Shown here: piece by piece, positions 36,081 to 48,329 of the stretch | Layout: every line of letters starts with the position of its first letter | How positions within the stretch are numbered: the stretch's first letter is position 1 | From: Arachis hypogaea | Lineage: Eukaryota; Streptophyta; Magnoliopsida; Fabales; Fabaceae | Direction: 5' to 3' | NCBI RefSeq assembly: GCF_003086295.3 | Contig: NC_092039.1 | Location: 94,077,061 to 94,141,060, forward strand | DNA: 64,000 bases | Position numbers and translations under genes: made by a program | The notes under the pieces: generated by a model | Database searches by the model: none | Told to the model about the DNA's origin: nothing | What the model saw: only the letters and a program-made list of their open reading frames with translations

Positions 36081-36979
36081 AGTTACAAAATTTTTTTGAA
36101 TTTTATGATAAATAAATAACTTGTTACAAAAATAGTGTATTTTGTGACAAATTAATTTTTTGTTGCAAAATATTTAGAACTTTTAAAACAAATAGATATT
36201 TTGTCATAAAATTTTTTAATTTTTGCAACAATATAATCTTTTGTTACAAAATATTATAATATTTCGCAACAAAACAACAATTCGATAGAAAGCCAACATA
36301 ATTTGTAACAAAAAAATTACATTGTTACAAATATTGAAATGTTTTGTAACAAATTTTTTTTGTTGTTACAAAATATTCTTATTTTGTAACAATAACTAAT
36401 TATTGTTACGAAAAAACCATAATTTGTAACAATTTTAAATTTGATACAAATTTTTTGTTACAAATGTTCCATTTTCTTGTAGTGGGAGTTGTAAATCGCA
36501 GAGGTTCTGGCAGTGCATCGCTACAGCATGTCATAGATTTAGAGAGACAACTTCAAGAAGCTAAGGATCAAGTGGCAATTTTTCATAGATTTCTACGACA
36601 GAAGTACAGTGATAAAGTACCTACCTTCTTTGATCATGTGTCACACACTCAGTCGGATTGATACACCTCATGCCTTATTATTTTAATCTTGATTTATATC
36701 TAGTTTACATTGTTATTGGAGATAATTTTATTCTTTATCGTATAGAATTATAGAACTTGGTTTATTTTATTTTTAAACTATTTATATGAACAATGCATAT
36801 TTTTTATCGTTATTATTTAGTTTGCTAATTTTATTTTGTTTTAATATTTATCATGATTGTTTTAATGGTATTTATTATTATAAAATATTTTTAACATGTT
36901 AGTATATATATATATATATATATATAAAGAAAGACATGGAATAACAATTTGAAAAAAACTATTCAATTGGCAATTATAG

Positions 36980-37435
36980 GCGAGAGCTTACTTTTTTTTA
37001 AATATTAATTTTAGCCACGAATTTTATGTGTTATTAAATAGCTCATCAATATTGATAAAAAAAAGGCATGGAAAAAAATTCTAGCCTGCCAAATCTTTTT
37101 CGTACATGCTTTTATTTTCATAAAGAAAAAACCATGGTTGAATAACCCACTAAAATTAGTCACGAAAAAAATGTGACAAAAATTCGGCCTGCTAATATTA
37201 GTCATGAAAAAAAATGTCGTAGAATTATACGGTCTGGAATATGAACAATGATATTAAAACTGTGGCTATTCAAATGTCTCTACAATTCACAAAACTATGA
37301 TTAACAGGTCAAAAATCTTGGCTAAATAAAAATACGTCGCTCTTATTAGTTACAGATCTCATTCGTTGTTAGTTTGTCATCGTCACCGTTTTTATTGACT
37401 TTTTTCGTGGCTAAAATCTGTTTGTTTAGTAGTGA
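36980..37435 (+). mobile_element. Right terminal region of CACTA-2
   Basis: Repeated ATTAGTCACGAAAAAAATG / GTGGCTAAAAT-type words in both orientations lead to a terminal TTTGTTTAGTAGTG. This is the expected 3' end (CACTA in reverse) for the plus-strand TNPA-like gene that stops at 36661. The matching left end, CACTACTAAACAAAC, was not found, so the 5' part of the element has been lost. Confidence 0.6.
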
Positions 37436-37972
37436 CTATTGCTATTTCTACCGTAACGCTATATATGAGATATTAAATTTTATATTTATAATATTATTTT
37501 TATTTATCCATATTTTTAAATATCAAATAAATATTAAATAAAAATACCATAAAATAAAAAATTTATTACTTAAGTTTATTTTAAAATTATATTTATAGAA
37601 AATTTTACTACTTTAATTTTAATTTATATTTTATTTGATACGTCATATCTAAATTTATTTATTATATTTTTTCCGATAAAGAAAATATCAAACCCAAAAG
37701 AAAAGAAACGTATATTATAATGATATATCATATAATGATGAAGGTCGTAGGGATTTTCAAATACAGACGTCAAACCTTTTTAAGTTTAATTTTTAAAGTC
37801 ATTAAGCTAACTTTCATGATGCAATTATTGCAAAAATAATATATCACATGGGAAATGTGTTCTAATATTTCTAATTTAAAATATTCTTTTGGCTATTATT
37901 ATTTGTAATTTTATGACTATTAGAAACTAGCGTCTTTATGGCAGTGATACTCACATGTTTACATTTTGAAAT
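37436..37972. other. AT-rich intergenic DNA, no gene seen
   Basis: No terminal repeat, frame or RNA gene recognised between the CACTA-2 end and the MULE. Confidence 0.5.
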
Positions 37973-37981
37973 GTTAAATAA

Positions 37982-39246
37982 GAGTTAAATTCCAAAGTGG
38001 TCTCTGAGATTTACGGTTTGCGCTAATTTAATCTCTAACTTACCAATTGCATTATTTATGTCCCCAACTTTATAAAAATTGCACTAAAATCGTCCCTAAT
38101 CACATCTCCGGACAAATTAATGAACGCCGACAGTGACCTGACACTAAGAAGCCACGCCCGCCCAACCTTCTTTCTTTCTTCTCTTCTTCTCTGAAACCCA
38201 GCCCAGCCCGCAGACCTCCACACCAACCTTCCGTCAGTCCGTCCGTCCCTACCGTCGGTGACCACCGTCGCTAACCCTTCCTCCTCCCTTCTTCCTTTTC
38301 TTTCTTCCCTATTTCTCCATTTCTTTCCTCCTGTACGCTACACCTCTGTTCGTGGCGCCACTTCTGTCTGCACCTTCCAGTTCCGGTGAAAACCACCAGC
38401 GGCGGCGAAACTCTGTGCCGCTACGACACTACTTCCGCTCCTTACGCTATCTTCTTTTTTCACCCCTCAACGCAGGTTCCATGCCATCCTCTGTGTCTGT
38501 TTCCTTTTTTTCTAATTATTTTCTTTTATTTCAGTGCCTTTTGATTCTGCTTTTACTGATCTTGTTAGACTTAGGATAGTTGATTATTTGTGTTTCTGGA
38601 CTGAATGTGTATTGGCTGGTTGAAATTTTTGGGTTGATTGATGCTTACATTAAACTAAAATTGTTGTTTATGAATCCTGCATACAACCTGTTCGATAAAT
38701 TGCCTGAAAGTTAAATCTGATGTCTGATCATCATAGGCTTCAAATTTTGTTTTCATTAGGCATTGTAACTCATATTGTGCAGTTTTCTATAAGTTTTTAT
38801 GATGACTGAGATTGAATTTTGGTTACGCACTTGGTGAATATTCTTGCTTAACACCAAATTGAACTGAAATTTTAGATTTCATTCCTTGTTTGGTGTTATA
38901 TGTTAAGTGCATACAGAGTTAACAAGTGAATTGATGAACATAAATGATCATATACACAATCACACGAAGGTGACGATGCCATGCTAGAAATTGGGATTAA
39001 AACTAGGTATAGGGACCACATTGGGTCAAACAGTTTCAATTGCCACCTCAGCTTGCCGTTATCTACGCCAGCGTGGCTTCTCAGTGCCAGGTCACTGCTG
39101 GCGTTCATTAATTTGTCTGGAGATGTGGCTAGGGACGACCTTGGTGCAATTTTTACAAAGTCGGGGATATAAATGGTGCAATTGGTAAGTCAGGGACTAA
39201 ATTGGTGCAAACCGTGAATCTCAGAGACCACTTTGGGGTTTAACTC
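37982..39246. mobile_element. MULE with about 165-bp inverted repeats, TSD GTTAAATAA (possible Pack-MULE)
   Basis: Ends are GAGTTAAATTCCAAAGTGG and, in reverse complement, GAGTTAAACCCCAAAGTGG; the arms stay alignable for roughly 165 bases (GGTCTCTGAGATT, CACATCTCC, GACAAATTAATGAACGCC, GTGACCTG). The perfect 9-bp GTTAAATAA flanks both sides (37973-37981 and 39247-39255). The interior has a GC-rich, CT-rich block (38160-38480) that looks like a host 5' UTR and first exon (ATG at 38352), but no domain is recognisable. There is no MURA-type transposase. Confidence 0.9.
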
Positions 39247-39255
39247 GTTAAATAA

Positions 39256-41823
39256 CTATACTGTTGTTAGGGTTTAAAGTGAATCAAGTCAGCTCATGAA
39301 TCAATTCGAATTCAACTTGTTAATTATTCAATATATGAACTTGTAAGTTAGTGAGTCGAGTTTGAACTTGAAATTGAGTTCATAAATTAAATGAGTCGAG
39401 TTTGAGTTTAGATAAAGTCAGTTCATTAGTTCGTGAGCTGACTCGATTATATCTATAATATTAAAAATATAGATTAAATGCATATTAATAATTTAATATA
39501 TATAATAATATATAATTTTATATATATATTAATGTTCTTAATTATTTAAAATTATAGTCATTTTTTATATATAATTTTGATATAGAATATAAATAAAAAA
39601 TTTATAATTGATAGATAGACAATATATACAATTTATCTTTTTTAGTATTTTTAATATATATATAAGTTATAATTTATTAATATAGAATTGTAGATTATGT
39701 TCTTATTATTTGAGTCAACTCATGAGCTCAAACCAGCTCGTGATGAGTTTTCATTGAGTCGAATTTGAACTTACAAAATAAGCTCAATTATTAATAAATT
39801 GAATCGTAAGCAAAACTTAATTTTCGTGAGCCGAGTTTTTGAACTTAGTTTAGCTTGGCTTCCAACCTTAACTGTTGCATTTATTTAAAAAAATTTAAGA
39901 TTTTCGGAAGTTGGATTGGATCAGTTGGAGTGTGTTATTTGCGGATTAGATTTTATACCAATATGAGGAGGATAGAAGGTGGTATTGCAGTTTTAGAATC
40001 ACGCAGGAGGATTAATAAAATAAGAGTTCAAGCTCTATCCTAAGCTAACTCATTGGCACCTTTTATTCTGAGCCATCCTTCTCCGAACCACAAACAACGT
40101 AACATTCTTTATGTCAGAAATATAATAACTTGAGTATAATTATTTTTTTATTTAAGGGAGTATTATTTGTTTAATTAAATTATTATTTTCTATATATTTA
40201 TGTTTTACTAATATTTATTTTATTTTAACAATATTTGTTAGATATTTTGTTTCATTAATATTTGTTTTGTCTAATTATTTTATATTTTAATTATTTAATA
40301 ATTTCTATAATTTCACTAATTTTTTAATTAAATCTTTATAATCTAAAAGTTTGTAATTAAATTCTTATATTAGATAAAAATTTGTAGTTAGGTTTTTATA
40401 TTAAGCTAGTTATTATTTTTTAGAAACACACAATAATTTTAAAATACTAATTTTTACAATATTTCATAATTTATCTGACATCAAACATAAAAATAAATAT
40501 TTCAAAAAAGAGTATTTTTTTTAAATTAACGACTTAATTAAAAGTTTTTATCTAATATAAAATCTAATACGAAACTTTTGAATTATAATAAATTAATTGA
40601 ATATTTGATAAAATATAAAAACAAAACAGAATAAATAAACTTCATGTGTTTAGAATTAAAATATTGATTATTTCTTAATATTTAAGCCAAGTTTCAGTTT
40701 CATCTATAATGTGTAAAACATCCTATCAATTTCTCATTCTCATTATCAATTTCTCTTTATTATAGTTGTACAAAAAATAGTTAGTACTTTCTTACATACC
40801 CCACTAGCTTTTAATATACAGTTTTGAATGCCATATGACATATCATCATACATGACATTTTTTCTCCATCTCTCTGGTCGTGCATCTTTATTCATCTGTA
40901 TATGCATTGTATCTTAGCTTCACCATGTGAATTCTCAATTTTCTTTCTCTCTGTCTGTGACAACATTTTATTCACAAGCGTTGCTAATTATTAAGCATGA
41001 ATGCAAATTGCTATGATCTCCTTAGTTTTTGAAACAAGAGATGATGCAAAATTCTTTCAATTTTAAATATACAATAATGTTATGGAAACAATAATCTATA
41101 AATAATAAAAAAGAATTAATAGTCAAATTCGTCCCTAAAAGATCACCCATTTTTCAAATTAATCCTCAAAAGATTTTTTTAGTCATATTAGTCCTTAAAA
41201 AATAAAATGTAAGTCAAATTGGTCATTCCGTTAGTTAGATGATAACAGCATGATGACGTGGTAGGTTAATGTCACGTGTCAAAATATGATTGATTGACGT
41301 GTAAAAAAGTTATTTATAATCAAAATAGTCCCTGAAAGTTTAGACGTAAGTCATTTTCATTCTTAAAATTTTAAAAATTAATCAAATTAGTCCTTATATA
41401 TATATTTTTTTATTTTTTCTTCATAATAGTAAATTTGAAGTATTTTTTATAGTACTAATTTTAATATTATTTTTTAGACATTAATAAATAAAATTTTCTT
41501 TACATAAAATAATAAAAATAATTAAATTATTATAAAGTTATTTTGTCATTTGTATTTTAAATTTTATATTTTCAAATTATAATTTTTTTTATAGTGAATT
41601 TTTTTATTTAAACGAATTTATCAAATTATTGTTGATTATATATTTCAAAATTTAATATTTTAAATCTTACTACATAATATAATATTTATTTTAAAATTTA
41701 AATCCTTTAAATTTTTTAAAATTATAATTTTTATTATTGTTTAATATGTATGGTAGAACTCAATAATTGAAAAGTCGATTTATGGAATCACTTGTTGAAT
41801 TTTAATATTTTAATATATTTTTT
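39256..41823. other. AT-rich intergenic DNA with old repeat fragments
   Basis: No gene found. 39280-39870 is a degenerate GAGTC/GAGCTC/TTGAACTTG-rich repeat. 41115-41405 resembles one arm of a MULE-type inverted repeat (CAAATTCGTCCCTAAAAGAT, CAAATTAGTCCTT), with no partner or TSD found. The rest is A/T-rich sequence. Confidence 0.5.
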
Positions 41824-43439
41824 TGTAAAACCCGATCAAACAAGTAATTAATTGAATATGGGTGAAAATGGTTAAAAAAATTAGCAATTAGAATTTGACA
41901 ATTTAAATATGATATTTGAATCTAGTGGATTTAAATTTGACCGATAGTACCGACTGAGATCTGTCCAGTATTGCAGTTGAGAAAATAATTTATGAGTGAA
42001 AAAGATTAAAAGGTTAAAATTTATGATTTAGAAAATAAAAATATCTAAAACACAGTTTAAAACGCTAATCTTAAATGTTTTGGCCCAAAATTGAGCCAAC
42101 GAGTTATATACATGAACTGAGCCCAAGTGGGACCTAAGGCCAAGGTATATAAGCATCATTTATGAGCATTGAAACTCATTTAACCCTAAAAATGAGAGAG
42201 AGGGGCGGATAGAAAGAAGAGAGAAAGAAAACCAAGCTTTCCAAACTTCAAATCACCATAACTTTCTCTCCGGAGTTTCGATTGATGAGTTTTTTTGTGG
42301 CCACGCATCGCTCTTTTCATCCTCTTCAATTCTATCTAGGTATTGTGGTGAGTATGTTATTTTTCTTTGTCTAGTTTTGATTTTTCCCTCTGAAAATGTG
42401 TTTTGGCTTTGGGTTTAAGAAATCTTGTGATTTTGGTTGTTTAGGGATGCTCTAGTATGATCTATTGATGAGTTTCATCAACTATTTTTATAGATTAAGG
42501 TAAGAATCCTCCACCCTTATGATTTATGAGATTTTGTAAACTCTACAGTAATGTATATGTGAAATTGGTTATGTTAGAGTTGTTGGGTGAATTTGGCACA
42601 CTTTGAGAACTTGAATTAGGTTGTGAAACTCTTGGTGAAGCATGGAGCTAGTGCTTAGTGGAAAATTTGCAAGTAAGGGCAAAATTATTGTGACTACAAG
42701 AGGTACGGTTTAAGTTTCATTTAAGTACCGTGTGGTGTGATGAGAATTCCTAGGCTAGATACCTTTAGCATTAGGTTTGGATTGTATAATTGGTTGATAT
42801 TGATATGTATAGTTGATATGTTGTGAAAATTAATGATTGGATTGAGAATTGTGTGAATTTGCATGTTTGGGTGTTGAAAAATTTGATGAATTGGATAATG
42901 ATTATTGGTTTGTGGAATATGTATTAAATTGTGAATTTGGGACGGAGACCGGAAAAAAGGTAATGACGGGAAGTGATGATTGGATTGTGTGATAATGTAT
43001 GTAATCGAATGGAAATTGATAATGATTGATGGAAAAGTAGGCATGATTGCTAGGAAATTAGAAATTGTGGATTGAGATAAGAAATTAGTGGAATTTGAGT
43101 TGAATTGTGTAATTGGAGAAGGTTTGAATTTGGTTGAGTGTAAAAACGTGAGATGGATTGGTTTGTGGTAAAAATTGTTGAGAAAAATAAATTTGGCTTG
43201 TGAACAATTGGAAGGATTGGCAAATGTGTGCTTTTGGTAAAAACAGATTTTGGGCCAACTTCAACGGGTCGTAACTTGGTCTTTGGAGTTGGAAAACTCT
43301 CAAAATTTGATTTTTATGAAAATTCATTTATCGATCTTTCCAACGGTTCAAGGAAGGTTGAAGAAAGAATTTTGTGGAAAAAGTTATGAGGTTTTGAAAA
43401 TTGGACTGAAAAACTAATTTCTGCAACATATCAGATTTT

Positions 43440-43680
43440 TCGTTTTCTGATATGGATGCGTACGCGACCTTTGACATGCGTACCCGGGCATTGGTATCTG
43501 CCATGTGCCTCTGCATATGCAGACACGCATACATACGTGTAATGGTCCAAAATTAGGGTCATGCGTACGTGACACCATGCATGCGTACGTGACTTACTAA
43601 ATTTTCACCTTATGCGTACGCGGATTCCCAAATTTTCAACCTGTGCATACGCACACTACATGTATGCATACACACACCTC
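43440..43680. repeat. GCGTACGC-rich palindromes in the chromovirus-type LTR
   Basis: Seven or eight near-palindromes such as ATGCGTACGTGAC, ATGCGTACGCGG and GTGCATACGCAC are spaced 20-40 bases apart. They resemble those at 26120-26480 but in a different LTR copy. Confidence 0.7.
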
Positions 43681-44029
43681 CCAGAATTTGGAAAAATGTG
43701 TTTTTATGGCTTTCAACCATTCTTTTGGCCTTCTAAACCTTTATAAACTTCGATCTAAGTCTAGAGCCGGTGGAATTGAGGATGGACAAGTTAGGGGTAA
43801 AGCCAAATGAATTGAGTTAGTAAAATTGATAGAAATGGACAAGATGTTAAGTGATATATGATGATTATGAATGAGATAATTGATGATGAGAGTGAATGGA
43901 TAATGATGGATGAACTTAACTAAGATTGAATATGAATTGAGATGAGATTGATAATGAGAATAATTATGATAACAAGATTGATAATGAGGATGATGGTAAA
44001 GTGTGACGGCACTATATCCTGGAATAAAT

Positions 44030-44605
44030 AGGAGAGTTGAGGTAGAGAATTCTCTCTCTCGTATTGTGATTATAATTAAGGAGGCAATAAGATTTGTGTT
44101 GTGAGGGCGGTGGTGTTATCCACTCACGTATAGGCAGGTTAAGATTGAGGATTCTCTCTCTTGCTGTGATAAACAAGCGGAGGTCGAGAATTCCCTCTCT
44201 TGTTGGGGTGAGTGAGTTTGAGGTTGAGGATTTCCTCACATGTTACACCAAAGGATTGGATTGAAGGTCGAGGATTCCCTTCGGTTTAACTCTATAATTA
44301 TCAATTTGAATGTCGGAAAAGGCAAGCTGAGATAGAGAGTTCTCTTTCTTGCTATGATGAAAAAGATGAGGTTGAGGATTCCCTCTCTTTTTACGGTGGG
44401 CAAGCGGGGTTGAGGATACCCTCTCTTGCTACATCAAGAAATTGAATGGAGAAGGTTGAGGATTCCCTTTGATTTGATTCCTGGCTATGCCGTGAATGAG
44501 TTAGGTTCAGAATTTCCTATCATTTCATCATAGTCTCTCTCTAAAATGGAAGATTGAGGATTTCCTCCTTGAAGGTTGAGGATTCCCTTCATGTTGATAG
44601 ACGAT
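44030..44605. repeat. Array of GAGGTTGAGGATTCCCTCTC-type units
   Basis: About ten degenerate copies of the 20-mer recur every 40-60 bases with TTGCTGTGAT-like linkers. This is an internal minisatellite of the LTR, in which the GAGGATTCCCTC core is itself partly palindromic. Confidence 0.8.
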
Positions 44606-44831
44606 ATCTGGGTTTGCTACCGGGTGTGTCGAGTTGGCTGTATAACCGACAGATGAGCTCATTGGCCATAGGGCACGCATACATCATTTTCATATGTTTG
44701 ATTTGTTTGGGTTTTCTTAATTATATGAGTTTGCCTAATTGAATATGTTACATGCTTAACTGCTACTTGCTTATTTTCATTAATTGTCTTACTTGTGTAT
44801 TACTTGTTTGCATTATTTGTGTTTGTACAAC

Positions 44832-46474
44832 TGGTGCACGAAATTGTGATCATCAATGGCGCCATCAACATGGTACGCTCAATTGCAATCTCAACTCTTT
44901 ATCACAACTTCGCACAACTAACCAGCAAGTGTACTGGGTCGTCCAAGTAATAAACCTTACGCGAGTAAGGGTCGATCCCACAGAGATTGTTGGTATGAAG
45001 CAAGTTATGGTCACCTTGTAAATCTTAGTCAGGCAAACTCAAATGGTTATGGATGATGTATGAATAAAATATAAAGATAGAGATAGAGATACTTATGTAA
45101 TTCATTGGTGGGAATTTCAGATAAGCGTCGGAAGATGCTTTGTCCCTTCCGTCTCTCTGCTTTCCTACTGTCTTCATCCAATCCTTCTTACTCCTTTCCA
45201 TGGCAAGCTGTATGTAGGGTTTCACCGTTGTCAGTGGCTACCTCCCATCCTCTCAGTGAAAATGTTCAACGCACCATGTCATGGCACGGCTAATCATCTG
45301 TCGGTTCTCAATCAGGTTGGAATAGAATCCAGTGATTCTTTTGCGTCTGTCATTAACGCCTAGCCTTCAGGAGTTTGAAGCTCGTCACAGTCATTCAATC
45401 ATTGAATCCTACTCAGAATACCATAGACAAGGTTTAGACCTTCTGAATTCTCTTGAATGCCGCCATCAATTCTAGCTTATACCACGAAGATTCCGATTAA
45501 GGGATCCAAGAGATAAACATTCAAGCCTTGTTTGCTTGTAGAACAGAAGTGGTTGTCAGGCACTCGTTCATAAGTGAGAATGATGATGAGTGTCACATAA
45601 TCATCACATTCATCATGTTCTTGGGTGCAAATGAATATCTTAGAACAAGAATGAGCCGAATTGAATAGAAGAACAATAGTAATTGCATTAATACTCGAGG
45701 TACAGCAGAGCTCCACACCTTAATCTATGGTGTGTAGAAACTCCACCGTTGAAAATACATAAGAACAAGGTCTAGGCATGGCCGAATGGCCAGCCTCCCA
45801 ATGATCTAAGAACTAGATGTCCAAAGATGATCTAAGGATCTAAAGTGATCAAAAGATGAAAATACAATAGTAAAAGGTCCTATTTATAAAGAACTAGTAG
45901 CCTAAGGTTTACAGAGATGAGTAAATGACATAAAAATCTACTTCCGGGCCCACTTGGTGTGTGCTTGGGCTGAGCATTGAAGCATTTTCGTGTAGAGACT
46001 TCTCTTGGAGTTAAACGCCAGCTTTTGTGCCAGTTTGGGCGTTTAACTCCCATTCTTGTGCCAGTTCCGGCATTTAACGTCGGGCATTCTTGAGCTGATT
46101 TGGAACGCCGGTTTGGGCCATCAAATATCGGGCAAAGTATATACTATTACACATTGCTGGTAAGCCCAAGATGTCTACTTTCCAACGCCATTGAGAGCGC
46201 GCCAATTGGGCTTCTGTAGCTCCAGAAAATCCACTTTGAGTGCAGGGAGGTCAGAATCCAACAGCATCTGCAGTCATTTTCAGTCTCTAAATCAGATTTT
46301 TGCTCAAGTCCCTCAATTTCAGCCAGAAAATACCTGAAATCACAGAAAAACACACAAACTCATAGTAAAGTCCAGAAAAGTGAATTTTAACTAAAAACTA
46401 ATAAAAATATACTAAAAACTAACTAAAACATACTAAAAACAATGCCAAAAAGCGTACAAATTATCCACTCATCA
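44832..46474 (-). mobile_element. Solo LTR of the TGATGAGCGG gypsy family, TSD ACAAC
   Basis: 1643 bp, from TGGTGCACG (LTR 3' end) to CCACTCATCA (LTR 5' end), flanked by ACAAC (44827-44831 and 46475-46479). It has the palindromic AAACGCCAGC-type units and the GGATCGACCC box seen in the other copies. Inserted in the chromovirus-type LTR. Confidence 0.95.
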
Positions 46475-46684
46475 ACAACTGAGAGGTCCCTCATGCTTTT
46501 GTTGGTTGACATTGAGGGCTGCCTTTGTTGAAATGAAATGAAGAGATAACTGATTAACAATGATGAATACTGAAAGAGATGATTTGAGTTCCCTGGATAG
46601 ACGCAGTAAAGTGATTCAGGTGAAAATGTGAGGTATTGACATATAATCCCTGAGTCGAATTAGCCGGTGCTGGTTCTGGTCATG

Positions 46685-48329
46685 TGGTGCACGAAATTGT
46701 GATCATCAACAATGGCGCCAAAAACTTGGTAGCGCTTTCAAACGTGAATCACACTTTGTCACAACTCCGCACAACTAACCAGCAAGTGCACTGGGTCGTC
46801 CAAGTAATACCTTACGTGAGTAAGGGTCAATCCCACGGAGATTGTTGGTATGAAGCAAGCTATGGTCATCTTGTAAATCTCAGTTAGGCGGATTCAAATG
46901 GTTATAAAGGTTTCAAATTTAATAATAAATAAAGCATAACATAAAATAGAGATACTTATGTAATTCAATGGTGGAAATTTCAGATAAGTGCATAGAGATG
47001 CTAGTTCCTGTTGAATCTCTGCTTTCCTACTGCTTTCATCCAATTCTTCATACTCCTTTCCATGGCAAGATGTATGTAGGGCATCACCGTTGTCAATGGC
47101 TACTTCCCATCCTCTCAGTGAAAAAGGTCCAAATGCTCTTGTCACAGCACGGCTAATCATCTGTCAGTTCTCGATCATGTCGGAATAGAATCCATTGATT
47201 CTTTTGCGTCTGTCACTACGCCCAACAATCGCGAGTTTGAAGCTCGTCACAGTCATTCAATCCCTGAATTTTACTCAGAATACCACAGACAAGGTTTAGA
47301 CTCTCCAGATTCTCAAGAATGCCTGCCAAAGGGTTCTAGCTTATATCACGAAGATTCTGATTAAGGAATCCAAGAGATACTTGCTCGTTCTAAGGTAGAA
47401 CAGAAGTGGTTGTTAGTCACGCGTTCATAGATGAGAATGATGATGAGTGTCACGGATCATCACATCCATCAGGTTGAAGTGCAACGAATATCTTAGAACA
47501 AGAATAAGCTGAATTGAATAGAAAATAGTAGTAATTGCATTAAAACTCAAGGTACAGCAGAGCTCCACACCCTTAATCTATGGTGTGTAGAAACTCCACC
47601 GCTGAAAATACATAAGTGATGGTTCAGGCATGGCCGAATGGCCAGCCTCCATAAACGTGATCAAAAGATCATAAGGTAATCCAAAAATAATCTAAAGATG
47701 TCTAATACAATAGTGAAATGTCCTATTTACACTAGACTAGTTACTAGGGTTTACAGAAATAAGTCTAAATGCAGAAATCCACTTCTGGGGCCCACTTTGG
47801 TGTGTACTTGGGCTGAGCTTGAGCTTTACACGTGTAGAGGCTTCTTATGGAGTTAAACGCCAAGTTGTAACATGTTTTTGGCGTTTAACTCTGGTTTGTG
47901 ACGTGTTTCTGGCGTATTACTCCAGAATGCAGCATGGAACTGGCGTTGAACGCCACTTTGCGTCATCTTGATTCGAATAAAGTATAGACTATTATATATT
48001 GTTGGAAAGCTCTGGGTGTCGACTTTCCAACGCTGTTGAGAACGCGTCATTTGAAGTTTTGTAGCTTTAGAAAATCCATTTCGAGTGCAGAAAGGTCAGA
48101 ATCCAACAGCATCAGCAGTCCTTTGTCAGCCTAAATCAGATTTTTGCTCAGACCCTTCAATTTCAGCCAAAAAATACCTGAAATCACAAAAAAACATACA
48201 AACTCATAGTAAAGTCCAGAAATGTGAATTTTGCATAAAAACTAATGAAAACATCCCTAAAAGTAGCTAGATCCTACTAAAAACTACCTAAAAACAATGC
48301 CAAAAAGCGTATAAATTATCCGCTCATCA
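46685..48329 (-). repeat. 3' LTR of the 7.9-kb element
   Basis: 1645 bp. On the minus strand it begins TGATGAGCGGATAATTTA and ends CGTGCACCA. Its terminal 42 bases (46685-46726) are absent from the 5' LTR and contain a degraded copy of the primer site. Palindromic units occur at 47847, 47878, 47909 and 47940, exactly 31 bp apart. Confidence 0.93.

Larger units (their letters stand above)
31945..36484. mobile_element. Non-autonomous CACTA with TTTGTAACAAA subterminal repeats
   Basis: Starts CACTACAAGAAAAAGC and ends CATTTTCTTGTAGTG. Both subterminal regions (to about 32300 and from about 36080) are packed with TTTGTAACAAA/TTTGTTACAAA, a motif set quite different from that of the 18460 element. 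Flanks are GGATC on the left and GGA on the right, fitting a GGA duplication with two extra bases (TC) on the left. No transposase is encoded. The interior contains an ARFRP1-like GTPase fragment, and a GC-rich block at 34800-35290 not assigned to a gene. Confidence 0.82.
31049..36661 (+). pseudogene. CACTA TNPA/Ptta-type transposase gene, split by a nested CACTA (CACTA-2)
   Basis: Exons 31049-31256, 31357-31449, 31557-31658 and 31754-31941, continuing after the insertion at 36487-36661 (stop TGA). Exon 1 carries WTLKTLGDRWKAHKYNLRG and NPSDIPPVEWTAF, the Ptta/En/Spm core. Exon 2 has NREKLIVSHAGGSKSNARR, the family's most conserved box. The last exon is a coiled coil (LQHVIDLERQLQEAKDQVAI). 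All exon borders carry GT/AG. A one-base shift near the T-run at 31222-31226 moves exon 1 out of frame before its donor. Reading resumes in phase across the nested element if one GGA copy and two extra bases are discounted. No upstream exon or TNP2 gene is seen. Non-functional as it stands. Confidence 0.82.

Noticed and set aside
41115..41405. A second complete MULE
   Set aside because: Only one arm-like sequence was found; no partner arm or 9-bp duplication could be identified.
42721..43327. Ile/His/Asn- and Phe/Gln-rich minus-strand frames
   Set aside because: Antisense of TTG/GAT-rich LTR sequence; composition artefact.
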